Origin: Actinomycetes bacterium
GTDB taxonomy: Bacteria > Actinomycetota > Acidimicrobiia > Acidimicrobiales > RAAP-2
Length of the DNA stretch: 64,000 nucleotides
Assembly (NCBI GenBank): GCA_021806045.1
Contig: JAJZDI010000001.1
Span: 70,518 to 134,517, forward strand
Reading direction: 5' to 3'
Shown here: positions 18,277-28,092 of the stretch, in pieces
Layout of the letters: each line of letters starts with the position of its first letter
Position numbering within the stretch: the stretch's first letter is position 1
Made by a program: the position numbers and the translations under genes
Notes under the pieces: generated by a model
Seen by the model: only the letters and a program-made list of their open reading frames with translations
The model's database searches: none
What the model was told of the DNA's origin: nothing

Positions 18277-19389
18277 GTGCAGACCGAGGCCGCCATCTGT
18301 TGGAACGCCGGGGAGCCGTGGTCGGTCGAGACCATCGAGCTCGACCCGCCGAAGGAGGGCGAGGTCCTGGTGCGCATGGTGGCGTCGGGCATGTGCCACA
18401 GCGACGAGCACCTCCGCACCGGCGACCTGGCCGGCATGTACCCGGTCATCGGCGGGCACGAGGGTGCCGGCATCGTCGAGGAGGTGGGGCCGGGCGTCGA
18501 GGGCCTGGCGCCGGGGGACCACGTCGTCTTCGGGTTCGTGGCCGCCTGCGGGCGGTGCCCGTCGTGTGTGCGGGGACACTCCAGCCTGTGTGACGTGGGC
18601 GGCCTGCTGATGATGGGCGCCCAGGCCGACGGCACCTACCGCCACCACTCGTCGTCGGGCCAGGACCTGGGCACCCTCGTGTGCCTGGGCACCTTCGCCC
18701 GCCACACCGTCGTGAACCAGGCCTCGTGCGTCAAGGTCTTCGACCACTACCCGCTGGACAAGGCGTGCCTGGTCGGCTGCGGGGTGACGACCGGGTGGGG
18801 ATCGGCCGTCTACGCCGCCGAGGTGAAGCCGGGCGACGACGTCGTGGTCATCGGCATCGGTGGCCTGGGCGCGGCCGCCGTCCAGGGCGCCCGGCTGGCC
18901 GGGGCCGAGCGGATCTTCGCCATCGACCCCGTCCCCTACAAGCTGGAGATGGCGACCAAGTTCGGTGCCACCCACACCGCCTCCTCCATCGGCGAGGCGA
19001 TGCCCCTGGTGAACGAGGTCACCTGGGGGAAGAACGCCGACAAGGTGATCTGCACCATGGGGGTCGGCGAGGGCGGCCTGATGGAGCAGATCATGCAGCT
19101 GGCGGCCAAGGGTGGCCGGGTGGTGGTGACCAATATCCACCCCATGTCGGAGACGGAGGTCACCATCTCCCTGACGTGGCTGACCCTCCTCCAGAAGCAA
19201 CTGGTGGGCACCATCTTCGGCTCGGCCAACTTCCGCTACGACATCCCCCACCTGCTCCGCCTGTACGAACAGGGCCAGCTCGACCTGGACTCGATGGTGA
19301 CCAACACCTACTCCCTTGACCAGGTGAACGAGGGCTACGCCGACATGCTGGCCGGTAAGAACATCCGGGGCGTCATCCTCTTCGACTAG
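18277..19389 (+). CDS. NDMA-dependent alcohol dehydrogenase (zinc, MDR family)
   Basis: Zinc-containing medium-chain alcohol dehydrogenase of 370 aa. Catalytic-zinc ligands are in GMCHSDEH and GGHEGAG; the four-Cys structural-zinc lobe is ACGRCPSCVRGHSSLC; the cofactor loop is GIGGLGAAAVQGA. The sequence fits the actinobacterial subfamily with tightly bound NAD that is assayed with the artificial acceptor NDMA and is often linked to mycofactocin as redox partner; no mycofactocin genes are in this window. GTG 18277 sits 6 nt after GGGGAGG (18264-18270). An ATG at 18262 is in frame but lies before that Shine-Dalgarno. Confidence 0.88.
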   Translation: MQTEAAICWNAGEPWSVETIELDPPKEGEVLVRMVASGMCHSDEHLRTGDLAGMYPVIGGHEGAGIVEEVGPGVEGLAPGDHVVFGFVAACGRCPSCVRGHSSLCDVGGLLMMGAQADGTYRHHSSSGQDLGTLVCLGTFARHTVVNQASCVKVFDHYPLDKACLVGCGVTTGWGSAVYAAEVKPGDDVVVIGIGGLGAAAVQGARLAGAERIFAIDPVPYKLEMATKFGATHTASSIGEAMPLVNEVTWGKNADKVICTMGVGEGGLMEQIMQLAAKGGRVVVTNIHPMSETEVTISLTWLTLLQKQLVGTIFGSANFRYDIPHLLRLYEQGQLDLDSMVTNTYSLDQVNEGYADMLAGKNIRGVILFD

Positions 19390-19548
19390 CGACCTGGACC
19401 AGTGCTCCGCTGCCGGCGCCCGGCCAGGGATCCCGAGTTCCCGCAGGTCGGTTGCTCAAGTGGGTCGAACTGCCGCCGGAACCGTCGACGAGGTCGACCT
19501 GCATCACTTCTACCTCGGACTCCGTGAACCGCGGATCCTCGAGGTGTG

Positions 19549-20403
19549 TCAGCGTGGCCTCGGCGGAACGTCGGCGGCCTCAACTCGACGGTCGATCTCA
19601 CCGGATGTCCGCGGCAGGAAGAAGAAGTTGTACGCGTACCGGGTCGCGAGGATCGGATCGCTAGGATCGAGGAGTCGTCGGACGTCCATGGGTGCCAGAA
19701 TGCCGTCATCGTTCAGAACGTATCCGTGGTAATCCAGATGCTGGAGAAGCTCGATGAGCTTTGATGGATCTCGTCCAGAACGACGGTCTATCTCGAGGAG
19801 CAGGAATGGCTTCGAAGTTTCGAGAGTTTCCATGGCGCCACTCAGGACGCCGAGTTCGTGGCCCTCGACATCAATTTTCATGAAACGCGGAGCGAGGCCC
19901 AGGCTATCGAAGGGGACCGTTTGCACCTCGATACTCCGCCCTCCGGATTCTTCCAATGTCGCATGACCGAGCGCAGGAGCACCGTCGAATAAAGGAACAG
20001 TCAGCGTCGCGATACCCCTGCTGGCACTGAGCGCAAGCTCGTGGACGAGGACGGTTCTGCTGCCCCTGAATGCCCGCTTCAGGTAGTCCGAAAGATCTGG
20101 TTGCGGCTCGAACGCATGGACCGATCCGGATGGACCAACCAGGCGCTGGAGGTGCCACGAGTAGAGTCCCTTGTGGGCTCCCACGTCGACGACGAGATCA
20201 CCGCACCCAACAAATTTGGGCAGAACGGAGAGCTCGGCTTCCCGCGATCCGCCGAAGCGTGACCGGAGAATGACCGAGGTCGAAGGGAACAGCTGGTCGG
20301 CGGCGTCGACGGCGACCTGATAGGCATTGCCGACTGGACCCGATTGCTTCATTCTTGCTACAGCAGAGGAACATCTGCTGCGAAATCGGTCCACCGATGC
20401 CAC
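19549..20403 (-). CDS. FkbM-family SAM-dependent methyltransferase
   Basis: Methyltransferase of up to 284 aa. The Rossmann core has the SAM motif VVDVGAHKGLYSW (about 70-82), FEPQPDLSDYL for motif II, and the FkbM signature MKIDVEGHE. FkbM enzymes usually O-methylate sugars or polyketides, but no glycan or polyketide genes are near. Codon use is visibly less GC-rich than in both neighbours and the gene stands alone between convergent and unrelated genes, so recent acquisition is likely. GTG 20403 is uncertain; an ATG at codon 18 is possible. Confidence 0.82.
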   Translation of the reverse strand: MASVDRFRSRCSSAVARMKQSGPVGNAYQVAVDAADQLFPSTSVILRSRFGGSREAELSVLPKFVGCGDLVVDVGAHKGLYSWHLQRLVGPSGSVHAFEPQPDLSDYLKRAFRGSRTVLVHELALSASRGIATLTVPLFDGAPALGHATLEESGGRSIEVQTVPFDSLGLAPRFMKIDVEGHELGVLSGAMETLETSKPFLLLEIDRRSGRDPSKLIELLQHLDYHGYVLNDDGILAPMDVRRLLDPSDPILATRYAYNFFFLPRTSGEIDRRVEAADVPPRPR

Positions 20404-20684
20404 CAGTCACCACCGCCAGAGATCTGAGCCAACACGGGCAAGAGGCATCCTATCCTGGGCACCAAGACGGGACATTGGGTGGTGCCGGACCGATGGCCGT
20501 CCGACCGCCGCGTCACCGCCGGACCCCACCTTGAGGCTCGCTCCTGGGCGGCCACTCCGGGTCGCGTCTCGGGTGTCCCCGTTCCGCATGCCGGGTCCGG
20601 TCGCCATCGATTGCTGCCGGTCGCGGACGACGGACGGCGAAGACGCCCTCGACGTCGCGATCGGTCCGCCGCCGGCCCCGTGGG

Positions 20685-22682
20685 TCAGCCGGCCGCGTCG
20701 CTGGCGGCCAGCTCGACGAAGGGCCGGAGGCTGTCCGGGTCGGCCACCGATGCCAGGGTGAGGGCCTGGCCGGCGGGGACGCCGGCCAGGATCCTCTTGA
20801 CGGGCACCTCGAGCTTCTTCCCCGACAGCGTCTTCGGTACCGACGGGACCCGCACGATCCGGTCGGGGACGTGGCGGGGCGACAGGTCGTGGCGCAGTGC
20901 GGCACGGAGGCGGTCCTCCAGGGAGCCCGGTCCGTCGGGGGGGCCGGCCTCGTCGCCCGCGACCACGAACAGCCACAACGAGCCCGGCCCGCCGTCGGGG
21001 TCCTCGACGTGGACGACCAGGCTGTCGACGACGTCGTCGAACGCCTCCGTCACCGCATAGAACTCGGCCGTCCCCATGCGCACGCCGCCCCGGTTGAGGG
21101 TCCCGTCCGAACGCCCGCTGATGACGACCGTCCCCCGGCTGGTCAGCGTGGCCCGGTCGCCGTGGGCCCAGATGCCGGGGAACCGCTCGAAGTAGGCGGC
21201 CCGGTAGCGGCGGCCCTCCGGATCGCCGACGAAGGCCACGGGCATGGACGGGAGGGGGGCGGTGATGACCAGCTCACCCTCCTCGTCGACGACCGGTCGG
21301 CCGGCGTCGTCGAACACCTCCACCCTGGCGCCGAGGCACCGGCACGAGATCTCGCCCGGCCACACCGGGTGCATCGGGCTGGCGCCGACGAACCCGGTGC
21401 ACACGTCCGTCCCGCCGCTGAAGGACGCCAGCAGCAGGTCGGACCGGACCGCTTCGTACACCCAGGCGGCGGCGGCGGCCGGCAGGGGGGAGCCGGTGGC
21501 GCCCAGGGTGACGAGCGCCCCGAGGTCGTAGTGCTCGCCGGGGACGGCTCCGGCCTTCATGCCGGCCACCAGGTAGCCGGCGCCCACCCCGGCGCACGTC
21601 GTCCCCGTCTCGGCCATGACCTCCCACAGGCGCTCGGGATCGGGCCATGCGGGATCGCCGTCGAAGAGGACGACGGCCGCCCCCACCACCAGCCCGGAGA
21701 CGCAGAAGTTCCACATCATCCAGCCGGTGGTGGTGAACCAGAAGAAGCGCTCCCCCGGACCGAGGTCGAAGTGGAGGCGCAGCGCCTTGGCGTGCTCGAG
21801 GAGGATCCCCCCGTGGCCGTGGACGATGGCCTTCGGCTTTCCGGTGGTGCCCGACGAGTAGAGGACGTAGAGGGGGTGGTCGAAGGGGACCGGCTCGAAC
21901 TCGAGCGGCCCCTCCTCCGCGGTCAGCTCGTCCCACGCCTGCCAGCCGTCCGGCGTGGCCGATCCGGCCCCCCCGAGGTAGGGCAGCCACACCGCCGCCC
22001 GCAGTGACGGCAGCCCGGCACGGATCTCGTCCGCCTCGGCCTGCCGGTCGATCGTGCGCGTGCCGTAGCGGTAGCCGTCCACCGCCAGGAGCACGACCGG
22101 TGCCACCTGGGTCAGGCGGTCGAGGACGCCCTGGACGCCCATCTCGGGAGCGCAGCAGGTCCACGTGGCGCCGAGGCTGGCGCTGGCCAGCATGGCGGCC
22201 AGGGTCTCGGGGATGTTGGGCAGGTAGCCGGCGACGGTGTCCCCCCGCGTAACGCCGGCCTCGACCAGGCCTCGACGCACCCGGGCCACGAGCGACCGCA
22301 TCCCGTCCCAGCTCAGCTCGGTGCCGTCGCGGGTCTGTGACACCGCGATGACCGCGGTGGCGCTGCCGTCGCCGGCCGGCGGGGTGAGGGCCCGCTCCGC
22401 GTAGTTGACCAGGCCGCCGGGGAACCACCGGGCACCGGTGACGTGATCGGGGTCCGCCTCGAGGGCGGCGGTGGGCGGAGCGTGCCAGGTGACGCCGGCC
22501 TCCGAGGCGATGTCCGCCCAGAACGCCCCGGCCGTCGACGGGTCGGTCGACCACTCCCACGCCTCGTCATAGGAGGCGAAGCCGTGGGCCGCCAGGAACG
22601 CGGCCAGCGCCGATCTCCCGGACCGGGCCGCGCTGGGCTCCCACAGGGGCGCCGGCACGGCCCCTCCGTCACCGGCCGTCAT
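20685..22682 (-). CDS. Acetoacetyl-CoA synthetase (acetoacetate-CoA ligase)
   Basis: ATP-dependent ligase that converts acetoacetate to acetoacetyl-CoA, 665 aa, within the usual length of the family. The acyl-adenylate loop is YSSGTTGKPKAIVHGHGG; further ANL motifs are WMMWNF, SGRSDGTLNRGG (hinge region) and KTLSGKKLEVPVKRIL with the adenylation Lys. The N-terminal block places a Trp-rich ACAS_N domain at about 30-95. ATG 22682 fits the family N-terminus. It would recycle acetoacetate made by the HMG-CoA lyase encoded about 14 kb away; there is no operon link. Confidence 0.88.
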   Translation of the reverse strand: MTAGDGGAVPAPLWEPSAARSGRSALAAFLAAHGFASYDEAWEWSTDPSTAGAFWADIASEAGVTWHAPPTAALEADPDHVTGARWFPGGLVNYAERALTPPAGDGSATAVIAVSQTRDGTELSWDGMRSLVARVRRGLVEAGVTRGDTVAGYLPNIPETLAAMLASASLGATWTCCAPEMGVQGVLDRLTQVAPVVLLAVDGYRYGTRTIDRQAEADEIRAGLPSLRAAVWLPYLGGAGSATPDGWQAWDELTAEEGPLEFEPVPFDHPLYVLYSSGTTGKPKAIVHGHGGILLEHAKALRLHFDLGPGERFFWFTTTGWMMWNFCVSGLVVGAAVVLFDGDPAWPDPERLWEVMAETGTTCAGVGAGYLVAGMKAGAVPGEHYDLGALVTLGATGSPLPAAAAAWVYEAVRSDLLLASFSGGTDVCTGFVGASPMHPVWPGEISCRCLGARVEVFDDAGRPVVDEEGELVITAPLPSMPVAFVGDPEGRRYRAAYFERFPGIWAHGDRATLTSRGTVVISGRSDGTLNRGGVRMGTAEFYAVTEAFDDVVDSLVVHVEDPDGGPGSLWLFVVAGDEAGPPDGPGSLEDRLRAALRHDLSPRHVPDRIVRVPSVPKTLSGKKLEVPVKRILAGVPAGQALTLASVADPDSLRPFVELAASDAAG

Positions 22683-22889
22683 CGGCCGGCCGCCGGGACG
22701 CGCCGGTCCGGCAAGTTCGATCGAGCGGATCTCGCGTGGTGCACTGCTTCTCCTCGTGGGCTGCGGGTCCGCCGGAGGTCGTTTCCGTCGGGGTCGATCG
22801 TAGGGGGTCGTGCCGCCCTGCACCACCGGCGCCGCCATGTGCGACGACCGGTGTCATGGCCCCTCCGCCGATCTGGCACGCTGGTAGCG

Positions 22890-23891
22890 GTGCCCGCCGT
22901 CCTGCCCGTCCTCGCCACCGACCTCCGCTACATCCCCATCAACCGCAACTTCGGCGCGACCGAGATCGGCGCCGTGCCCACCGTGATGCTGGTGGGGGTT
23001 CTGGTCCTCTACCTGTGGGGCGTGCGCCACTTCAACGCCAACCACGACGAGCGCTGGTCGGGCTGGCGCACGGCTGCCTTCGTCGCCGGCCTCGCCGTGA
23101 CGGCGGTGGCCATCGAGAGCTTCATCGGCGCCTACGACGACGTGGTCTTCTTCGACCACATGATCCAGCACCTGATGCTGGTCATGGTGGCCGGCCCCCT
23201 GCTCGCCCTGGGCGCACCCCTCGACCTGGCCGACCGGGGCACGACGGGGGGTGTGCACCAGGCGGTCCGTTCCGTCCTCGGCTCCCGGGTCGCCGAGTTC
23301 ATCGGCCACCCGATCGTGGCCTTCCTCCTCTACGCCATCCTCATCCCGGTCACCCACCTGACCAACCTCTACAACCTCACCCTCACCAACGACCTCATGC
23401 ACGACACCGAGCACCTGGCGTTCGTGGTCGTCGGCTACCTGTTCTGGCGGCCGGTGGTGGGCATCGAGCCGAGCAGGCACCCGCTGATCATCCCCATGCG
23501 GCTCGTCTACCTCTTCTTCGCCGTGCCCATCGACACCTTCACGGGCGTGGCCCTCGTCTCCACCGGGCACGAGCTCTTCCCCTACTACCTCACCTTCCAC
23601 CGGGGATGGGGGCCGAGCCTGGTCGACGACCTCCACATCGGCGGGACCATCATGTGGGTGTTCGGCGACAGCCTCATGGGGCTGGCCATGGTCCCGGTCG
23701 TGATGCAGTGGTTCCGCGACGAGGACCGCCGCACCGCCGTGCTCGACGCCGAGCTCGACGCCGAGCTGGCCCGCCAGGCTGCGGCGGACGCCCACGAGGG
23801 CGGGCCACCGGGGACCGGTGGCGGCCGGCCGGACGGTCAGGCCCGTGTCCCCCCAGACGCCCGGCCCGGCCCGGCCAGCAACGCCTCGTAG
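22890..23891 (+). CDS. ctaG: CtaG-family membrane protein (cytochrome c oxidase assembly factor)
   Basis: Integral membrane protein of 333 aa with about seven hydrophobic helices, of the Caa3_CtaG family needed for assembly of caa3-type oxidase in Bacillus. Conserved His residues occur in [24 protein letters not shown], in the [10 protein letters not shown] segment and in the [10 protein letters not shown] segment, possible copper or heme ligands. The last 60 residues are a charged, Gly/Pro-rich tail. GTG 22890 is the only start compatible with the conserved region. Its 3' end overlaps the convergent macrodomain gene by 55 bp. No oxidase genes are nearby. Confidence 0.8.
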   Translation: MPAVLPVLATDLRYIPINRNFGATEIGAVPTVMLVGVLVLYLWGVRHFNANHDERWSGWRTAAFVAGLAVTAVAIESFIGAYDDVVFFDHMIQHLMLVMVAGPLLALGAPLDLADRGTTGGVHQAVRSVLGSRVAEFIGHPIVAFLLYAILIPVTHLTNLYNLTLTNDLMHDTEHLAFVVVGYLFWRPVVGIEPSRHPLIIPMRLVYLFFAVPIDTFTGVALVSTGHELFPYYLTFHRGWGPSLVDDLHIGGTIMWVFGDSLMGLAMVPVVMQWFRDEDRRTAVLDAELDAELARQAAADAHEGGPPGTGGGRPDGQARVPPDARPGPASNAS

Positions 23892-24373
23892 GTGCGCAGC
23901 GTCGCCGCGTCGAAGGCGACGAGGACCACGTCGTCCACCGGGGTGTCGGCACCCGACAGCGCCTGCACGGCGACGGCCGCCGCCTCGGCCGGCGGGTACC
24001 CGAAGATCCCGGTGGAGATGGCGGGGAAGGCGATCGAGCGGGCACCCAGGTCCCCGGCCACGGCCAGCGAGCTCCGGTAGCACGAGGCCAGCACCTCGGG
24101 CTCGCCCGACGTCCCCCCGTGCCACACGGGCCCGACGGTGTGGATGATCCACCGTGCCGGCAGGCGGAACCCCGGGGTGGCCCGGGCCTCCCCCGGTGGG
24201 CAGCCACCCACCTGGGCGCAGGCGGCCGCCAGCTCCCGCCGGCCGGCGGCCCGGAAGATGGCGCCGCACACCCCGCCCCCCTCGGCCAGGGCGCTGTTGG
24301 CCGCGTTGACGATGGCGTCGACCTCGAGGGCGGTGATGTCGGCCTGGAGGGCACGGAGGTGCGCTGGCGTCAC
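23837..24373 (-). CDS. Macrodomain protein (ADP-ribose/O-acetyl-ADP-ribose hydrolase type)
   Basis: Single macrodomain of 178 aa (MacroD/YmdB group). The N-terminal [18 protein letters not shown] segment binds the adenine and distal ribose; [13 protein letters not shown] and [14 protein letters not shown] form the two phosphate loops. Such enzymes remove ADP-ribose from proteins or DNA, or deacetylate O-acetyl-ADP-ribose. GTG 24373 begins only 7 bp after the stop of the ada-alkA fusion, so the two are probably one transcript, which suggests a role in DNA-damage responses; that role is inference. Confidence 0.88.
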   Translation of the reverse strand: MTPAHLRALQADITALEVDAIVNAANSALAEGGGVCGAIFRAAGRRELAAACAQVGGCPPGEARATPGFRLPARWIIHTVGPVWHGGTSGEPEVLASCYRSSLAVAGDLGARSIAFPAISTGIFGYPPAEAAAVAVQALSGADTPVDDVVLVAFDAATLRTYEALLAGPGRASGGTRA

Positions 24374-24380
24374 CGTCCCA

Positions 24381-25799
24381 TCATCGCCCGCCCGGAACCG
24401 CGCCGGCGGCTGCCCGTACCGGTCCGGCCCACACCTGGAAGGTGGCCGCCGCCCGGTGCGGTGACCACCCTGCAGCCGCCCGGCGGATCGCCGCGGCGCC
24501 GGCCGGACGGCCGGTGCCCGCCCCCACCGCCCGGCGGACGGCCAGGTCGCCCGCGGGGAACGCGTCACGCTCGCCCAGGCGCATGGCGAGCGCCTGGGCC
24601 GTCCACGGCCCGATGCCGGGCAGCGCCTCGAGCGACGCGGTCAGCCGCTCGAGCCCGGTGCTGCCGTCCAGGACGACCTGGCCCCCGGCCACGGCCGCGG
24701 CGAAGTGCGCCACCGCCTGCTGGCGGGCCGGGGTCAGGCCAATGCCCGCCAGGGAACCGGGGACGACATCGGCCGCTGCGGGGAACGCCGTGCCCAGCCC
24801 CAGGGGGTCGATGCCGGGCACCGGACGCCCCAACCGGGCGGCGACGGCGCCGGCCATCCTCGACGCGGTGGCCACCGCCACCTGCTGGCCGGCGATGATC
24901 CGCACGCCGGTCTCGAACCCGTCCCAGCACCCGGGTACCCGCAGGCCCGGTCGGGCCCGGAACAGCGGCCCGACGACGGGGTCGTCACCCAGGGCCCCGA
25001 CGGCCTCGGACGGGTCGGCATCGAGGGCGAAGATGCGCCGCACCCGGGCCACCACGTGGATGAGGCCCTCCCAGTGGGGCAGGTGGGCGACAAGGCGGAG
25101 CTCACCGGGCGGGCCGGCCGACACCTCGATGACGCCGGGGTCGCCGCCCACCACGACGGTGCGGCGGTAGGCGCCCCCGCGCACCGACTCCACGCCGGGG
25201 ATGGCCCGAGCGGCCAGGAAGGCCAGCATCCCGTCCCAGTCGAGCGGACCCTCGTAGGGAAGGCGGAGGGGGAGGCCGCCGTCGGCCACCAGCCGGTCGT
25301 CCCGTCGCCGCCGGGCGCGCAGGGCGAGCGGCGCGGCCCGGAAGATCTCGATGCACGCCCGGTTGAGCTGGCGGACGCTGCCGAACCCCGAGGCGAAGGC
25401 GATCTCGGTCACGGTCAGGTCGGTGTCGTCGAGGAGGCGGCGGGCGAAGTGGGCCCGCCTGCTCCTCGCCACCTGGTCGGGGGTGGCCCCTACGTGCTCG
25501 ACGAACAGGCGCCGCAGGTGGCGGGGGGAGACGCCCAGCCGTGCCGCCAGGTCCGTCTCGGTGCCCCCGTCGAGGGCGCCCCCCACCACCAGGTGGACGG
25601 CACGGCACACCAGGTCGGGGCCGGTGGCGCCGACCGGCACCGCCCGGCGGTAGGGGCGGCAGCGCAGGCACGCCCGGTAGCCGGCCGCCTCGGCCGCCGC
25701 CGGGTCCGCAAAGGAGCGGACGTTGCGGGGGTCGGGGCGGGCCGAACAGTCCGGGCGGCAGTAGATGCCGGTGGTGGCGACGGCGGTCACCGGGGTCAC
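24381..25799 (-). CDS. Ada-AlkA fusion: methyl-phosphotriester sensor/activator and 3-methyladenine DNA glycosylase
   Basis: About 472 aa. The N-terminal Ada metal-binding module has the four Cys ligands as Cys14, Cys18, Cys44 and Cys47 (IYCRPDC and CLRC); an AraC-type helix-turn-helix follows (about 85-165); then an AlkA N-terminal fold and the HhH-GPD glycosylase with [15 protein letters not shown] and the catalytic Asp in [10 protein letters not shown]. It senses methylated phosphates, activates repair genes and excises alkylated bases. The Ada module starts unusually close to its first Cys: about 20 residues usually found before it are missing, and no other frame supplies them. The start (GTG 25799 or 25805) is therefore uncertain. 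Divergent from ogt. Confidence 0.85.
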   Translation of the reverse strand: MTPVTAVATTGIYCRPDCSARPDPRNVRSFADPAAAEAAGYRACLRCRPYRRAVPVGATGPDLVCRAVHLVVGGALDGGTETDLAARLGVSPRHLRRLFVEHVGATPDQVARSRRAHFARRLLDDTDLTVTEIAFASGFGSVRQLNRACIEIFRAAPLALRARRRRDDRLVADGGLPLRLPYEGPLDWDGMLAFLAARAIPGVESVRGGAYRRTVVVGGDPGVIEVSAGPPGELRLVAHLPHWEGLIHVVARVRRIFALDADPSEAVGALGDDPVVGPLFRARPGLRVPGCWDGFETGVRIIAGQQVAVATASRMAGAVAARLGRPVPGIDPLGLGTAFPAAADVVPGSLAGIGLTPARQQAVAHFAAAVAGGQVVLDGSTGLERLTASLEALPGIGPWTAQALAMRLGERDAFPAGDLAVRRAVGAGTGRPAGAAAIRRAAAGWSPHRAAATFQVWAGPVRAAAGAVPGGR

Positions 25800-25910
25800 G
25801 GCCACCGGTCTACCCCGCGCGGTGCGCCGGCACCGGACGGATGCGGACACGTCCGGGGGCCTGTCCGGATCTGTCGGGCGGCGGGTCCCGGGGCGGGGCA
25901 AGGTGGTGGC

Positions 25911-26534
25911 ATGGCACCTCCCACCACCGGACCTTCCCGCCCTTCCGGCCGGCCGCCCCGGGGGCGGGGCAGTACAGGACCCCGGAGCCAGGGGCGGGCC
26001 CGGAACCGCGCCGGCGCCGACATCACCTGGGTGCCGCTGCCGACAGAGCCCGAGGCGTGCACCGCCGTCGACACGCCCATCGGTCGGTTCGTGCTGGCCG
26101 GCCGGGGCGGGGTCCTCACCGGGGTGTGGCTGTCCGGCCACGAGCGCAGCCCGGCCGGCCCGCAGGCCGGTGGCGACGGCGCGCCGGTGGAGGCGGCCAC
26201 CCAGCTGGCCGCGTACTTCGCCGGGGAGCGCCGGGAGTTCGAGCTGGCCGTGGCGGCGGAGGGCACGCCGTTCCAGCTGGCCGTGTGGCGCTCGCTGGCC
26301 GCCATCCCCTACGGCACCACCGTCTCCTACGGCGAGCTGGCCGGTCGCATCGGCCACCCGGGAGCCCAGCGCGCCGTGGGCAGCGCCAACCGCGCCAACC
26401 CGCTGTCCCTGGTGGTCCCGTGCCACCGGGTCGTCGCCGCCGGGGGCGCCCTCTCCGGCTACGGGTGGGGCCCCGAGCGCAAGGCCTGGCTGCTGGCCCA
26501 CGAGCGAGGCGAGACCCTGCCTCAGCTGCGCTGA
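25911..26534 (+). CDS. ogt: Methylated-DNA--protein-cysteine methyltransferase (Ogt/MGMT)
   Basis: Suicide repair protein that removes methyl groups from O6-methylguanine, about 207 aa. The C-terminal domain has GTTVSYGELA, the Arg-finger segment QRAVGSANRANP and the active-site motif PCHRV with Cys171. The N-terminal RNase-H-like domain starts near residue 45; the first 40 residues are Pro/Arg-rich and probably disordered. ATG 25911 follows a purine-rich AGGTGG. It is divergent from ada-alkA with a 111-bp spacer, the expected target region of the Ada activator, so methylation-induced expression is likely. Confidence 0.88.
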   Translation: MAPPTTGPSRPSGRPPRGRGSTGPRSQGRARNRAGADITWVPLPTEPEACTAVDTPIGRFVLAGRGGVLTGVWLSGHERSPAGPQAGGDGAPVEAATQLAAYFAGERREFELAVAAEGTPFQLAVWRSLAAIPYGTTVSYGELAGRIGHPGAQRAVGSANRANPLSLVVPCHRVVAAGGALSGYGWGPERKAWLLAHERGETLPQLR

Positions 26535-26605
26535 CCCGGCGCCGCCGCTGTCCTGACGCTGCGCTGACCGGTGGGTGCGATCGGCCCGGCCGCCCCTGCC
26601 GCCGG

Positions 26606-27466
26606 TCAGGAGTCGGCCGGTGCCGGCTCCCACCCGGGCGGGCGCACCAGGCGCTGGGCGGCACGCCACCACCCGGTGGTCCGGGCCACGTCGCGGGCCA
26701 GGGCGGCGTACTCGTGGGTGGCGATACGCAGCGGGTTGAAGGTGGCGATGTTCGTGGTCAGGCCGTAGACGACCGGCTCGTCCGCCGCCTCTGCCTCGAA
26801 GGTGTGGAACAGCCGGTCCCAGATGATGAGGATGCCTCCGTAGTTCCTGTCCAGGTACCGCCGGTTGGAGCCGTGGTGGACGCGGTGGTGGGACGGGGTG
26901 TTGAACACCAGCTCGATCGGGCGGGGCAGGTGGTCGATGGCCTCGGTGTGGATCCAGAACTGGTAGACGAGGTTGATCCCGCCGGCGGCGAACACCAGCC
27001 ACGGCTCGATGCCGAACAGACACAGCGTCGGGAAGAACAGCCATTCGTTGAACGACGTCACCGGCTGGCGCAGCGCGGTGGACAGGTTGTAGTGCCGGCT
27101 GGAGTGGTGCTGGACGTGGTTGGCCCACAGGATCCGGATCCGGTGCCCGGCCCGGTGGTTCCAGTAGTAGGAGAAGTCCCACGCCACGAGGGCGGCGGCC
27201 CATCCGAGCGCCCCCGTGCCCAGGTCGAGGAGGCGGTGGTGCCAGGCGAAGAGGGAGATCGGTACGTCAACCGCGGCGATGGCCAGCCCGACGACCAGGC
27301 TGCCCACCCCCATCGACAGGCTGGCCAGGGTGTCGGGCGTGCGGTAGCCGACGGCTCGGGACCGTGCGCCGGCCCGGGCGCGGCCGAGGGCCATCAGCTC
27401 CACGGCGATGGCCAGCGCGTAGAAGGGGATGGCGTACGTGGTGATGGGGATGTGGCGGGTCAGCAC
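26606..27466 (-). CDS. Sterol desaturase/fatty acid hydroxylase family membrane protein
   Basis: Di-iron membrane oxygenase of 286 aa with several hydrophobic helices. The His clusters of the family are present: HRAGH (HxxxH), HVQHH (HxxHH) and HHRVHH (HxxHH). Substrates of relatives are sterols, fatty acids or carotenoids; this one cannot be assigned. GTG 27466 overlaps the stop of the upstream TetR gene by 7 bp, so the two are translationally coupled and the TetR protein is the likely regulator. Confidence 0.85.
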   Translation of the reverse strand: MLTRHIPITTYAIPFYALAIAVELMALGRARAGARSRAVGYRTPDTLASLSMGVGSLVVGLAIAAVDVPISLFAWHHRLLDLGTGALGWAAALVAWDFSYYWNHRAGHRIRILWANHVQHHSSRHYNLSTALRQPVTSFNEWLFFPTLCLFGIEPWLVFAAGGINLVYQFWIHTEAIDHLPRPIELVFNTPSHHRVHHGSNRRYLDRNYGGILIIWDRLFHTFEAEAADEPVVYGLTTNIATFNPLRIATHEYAALARDVARTTGWWRAAQRLVRPPGWEPAPADS

Positions 27467-28086
27467 GGTGCGGCCGCCAGGGCGGCGGAGCCGAGCAACG
27501 CGGCAGCGGTCTGCTCGAGCGAGGCCAGCAGCGCGGTGCCGTCGACCGCCTCGGGCAGCACGGTGGCGTTGACCACCTGTCCCTGCATGGCCATGACGGC
27601 CAGGTAGGAGGCCCGCTCGGCCAGCTCTGCATCGACCCCGGGGATGCTGACGAGGACCTCCCGTCCCACCTGGGCCAGCCGTTCCAGGTGGGCCCGGACC
27701 ACCGGCTCGATGGCAGACCGGAGCGCGTCGTCCGTCCGGGCGGACGCGTACGCGTCGTAGACGGCGGCCAGCCGGTGGTCGACCATCACCCCCCACACCA
27801 GGGCCAGCAGGTCCGAGACGTCGAGGCCGGCGCCCCCGGCCCCGCCGGCGGCCGCGTAGGCGGCGTCGAAGTCGGACCGCAGCTGCCCGAGGACGTGCTC
27901 GACGGTGGCGGCCAGCAGGCTGTGGCGGGTGGGGAAGTGGCGGAAGAGGGCGCCGTTCGAGAGCCCGGCGCGCCGGACGACCTCGGTGGTGGTGAAGCGG
28001 GTGGCGCCGTGGTCGCACAGGGTGGCGGCGGCCGCGTCGAGCAGCTCGGCACGGGTGGTGGCCCGGCGTTCGGCCTGGGTGGGCAT
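27460..28086 (-). CDS. TetR-family regulator coupled to the sterol-desaturase gene
   Basis: TetR repressor of 208 aa. The helix-turn-helix (about 10-58) has TTEVVRRAGLSNGALFRHF; the C-terminal part is a helical ligand pocket with Ala-rich helices. First gene of a two-gene operon with the di-iron membrane protein. ATG 28086 is preceded at 6 nt by TACCGT and has no Shine-Dalgarno, so the transcript is probably leaderless. A 12-bp near-palindrome overlaps the -35 position, consistent with autorepression. Confidence 0.85.
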   Translation of the reverse strand: MPTQAERRATTRAELLDAAAATLCDHGATRFTTTEVVRRAGLSNGALFRHFPTRHSLLAATVEHVLGQLRSDFDAAYAAAGGAGGAGLDVSDLLALVWGVMVDHRLAAVYDAYASARTDDALRSAIEPVVRAHLERLAQVGREVLVSIPGVDAELAERASYLAVMAMQGQVVNATVLPEAVDGTALLASLEQTAAALLGSAALAAAPC

Positions 28087-28092
28087 GGCGGC

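Noticed and set aside
22875-22888. TGGCACG...TAGC resembling a sigma-54 -24/-12 box before ctaG
   Set aside because: Actinobacteria generally lack sigma-54 and the -12 element does not match well.
26564-26609. 8-bp inverted repeat CTGACCGG/CCGGTCAG between ogt and the desaturase gene as a terminator
   Set aside because: The loop is 30 nt and one arm contains the stop codon of the desaturase gene; weak as a terminator.
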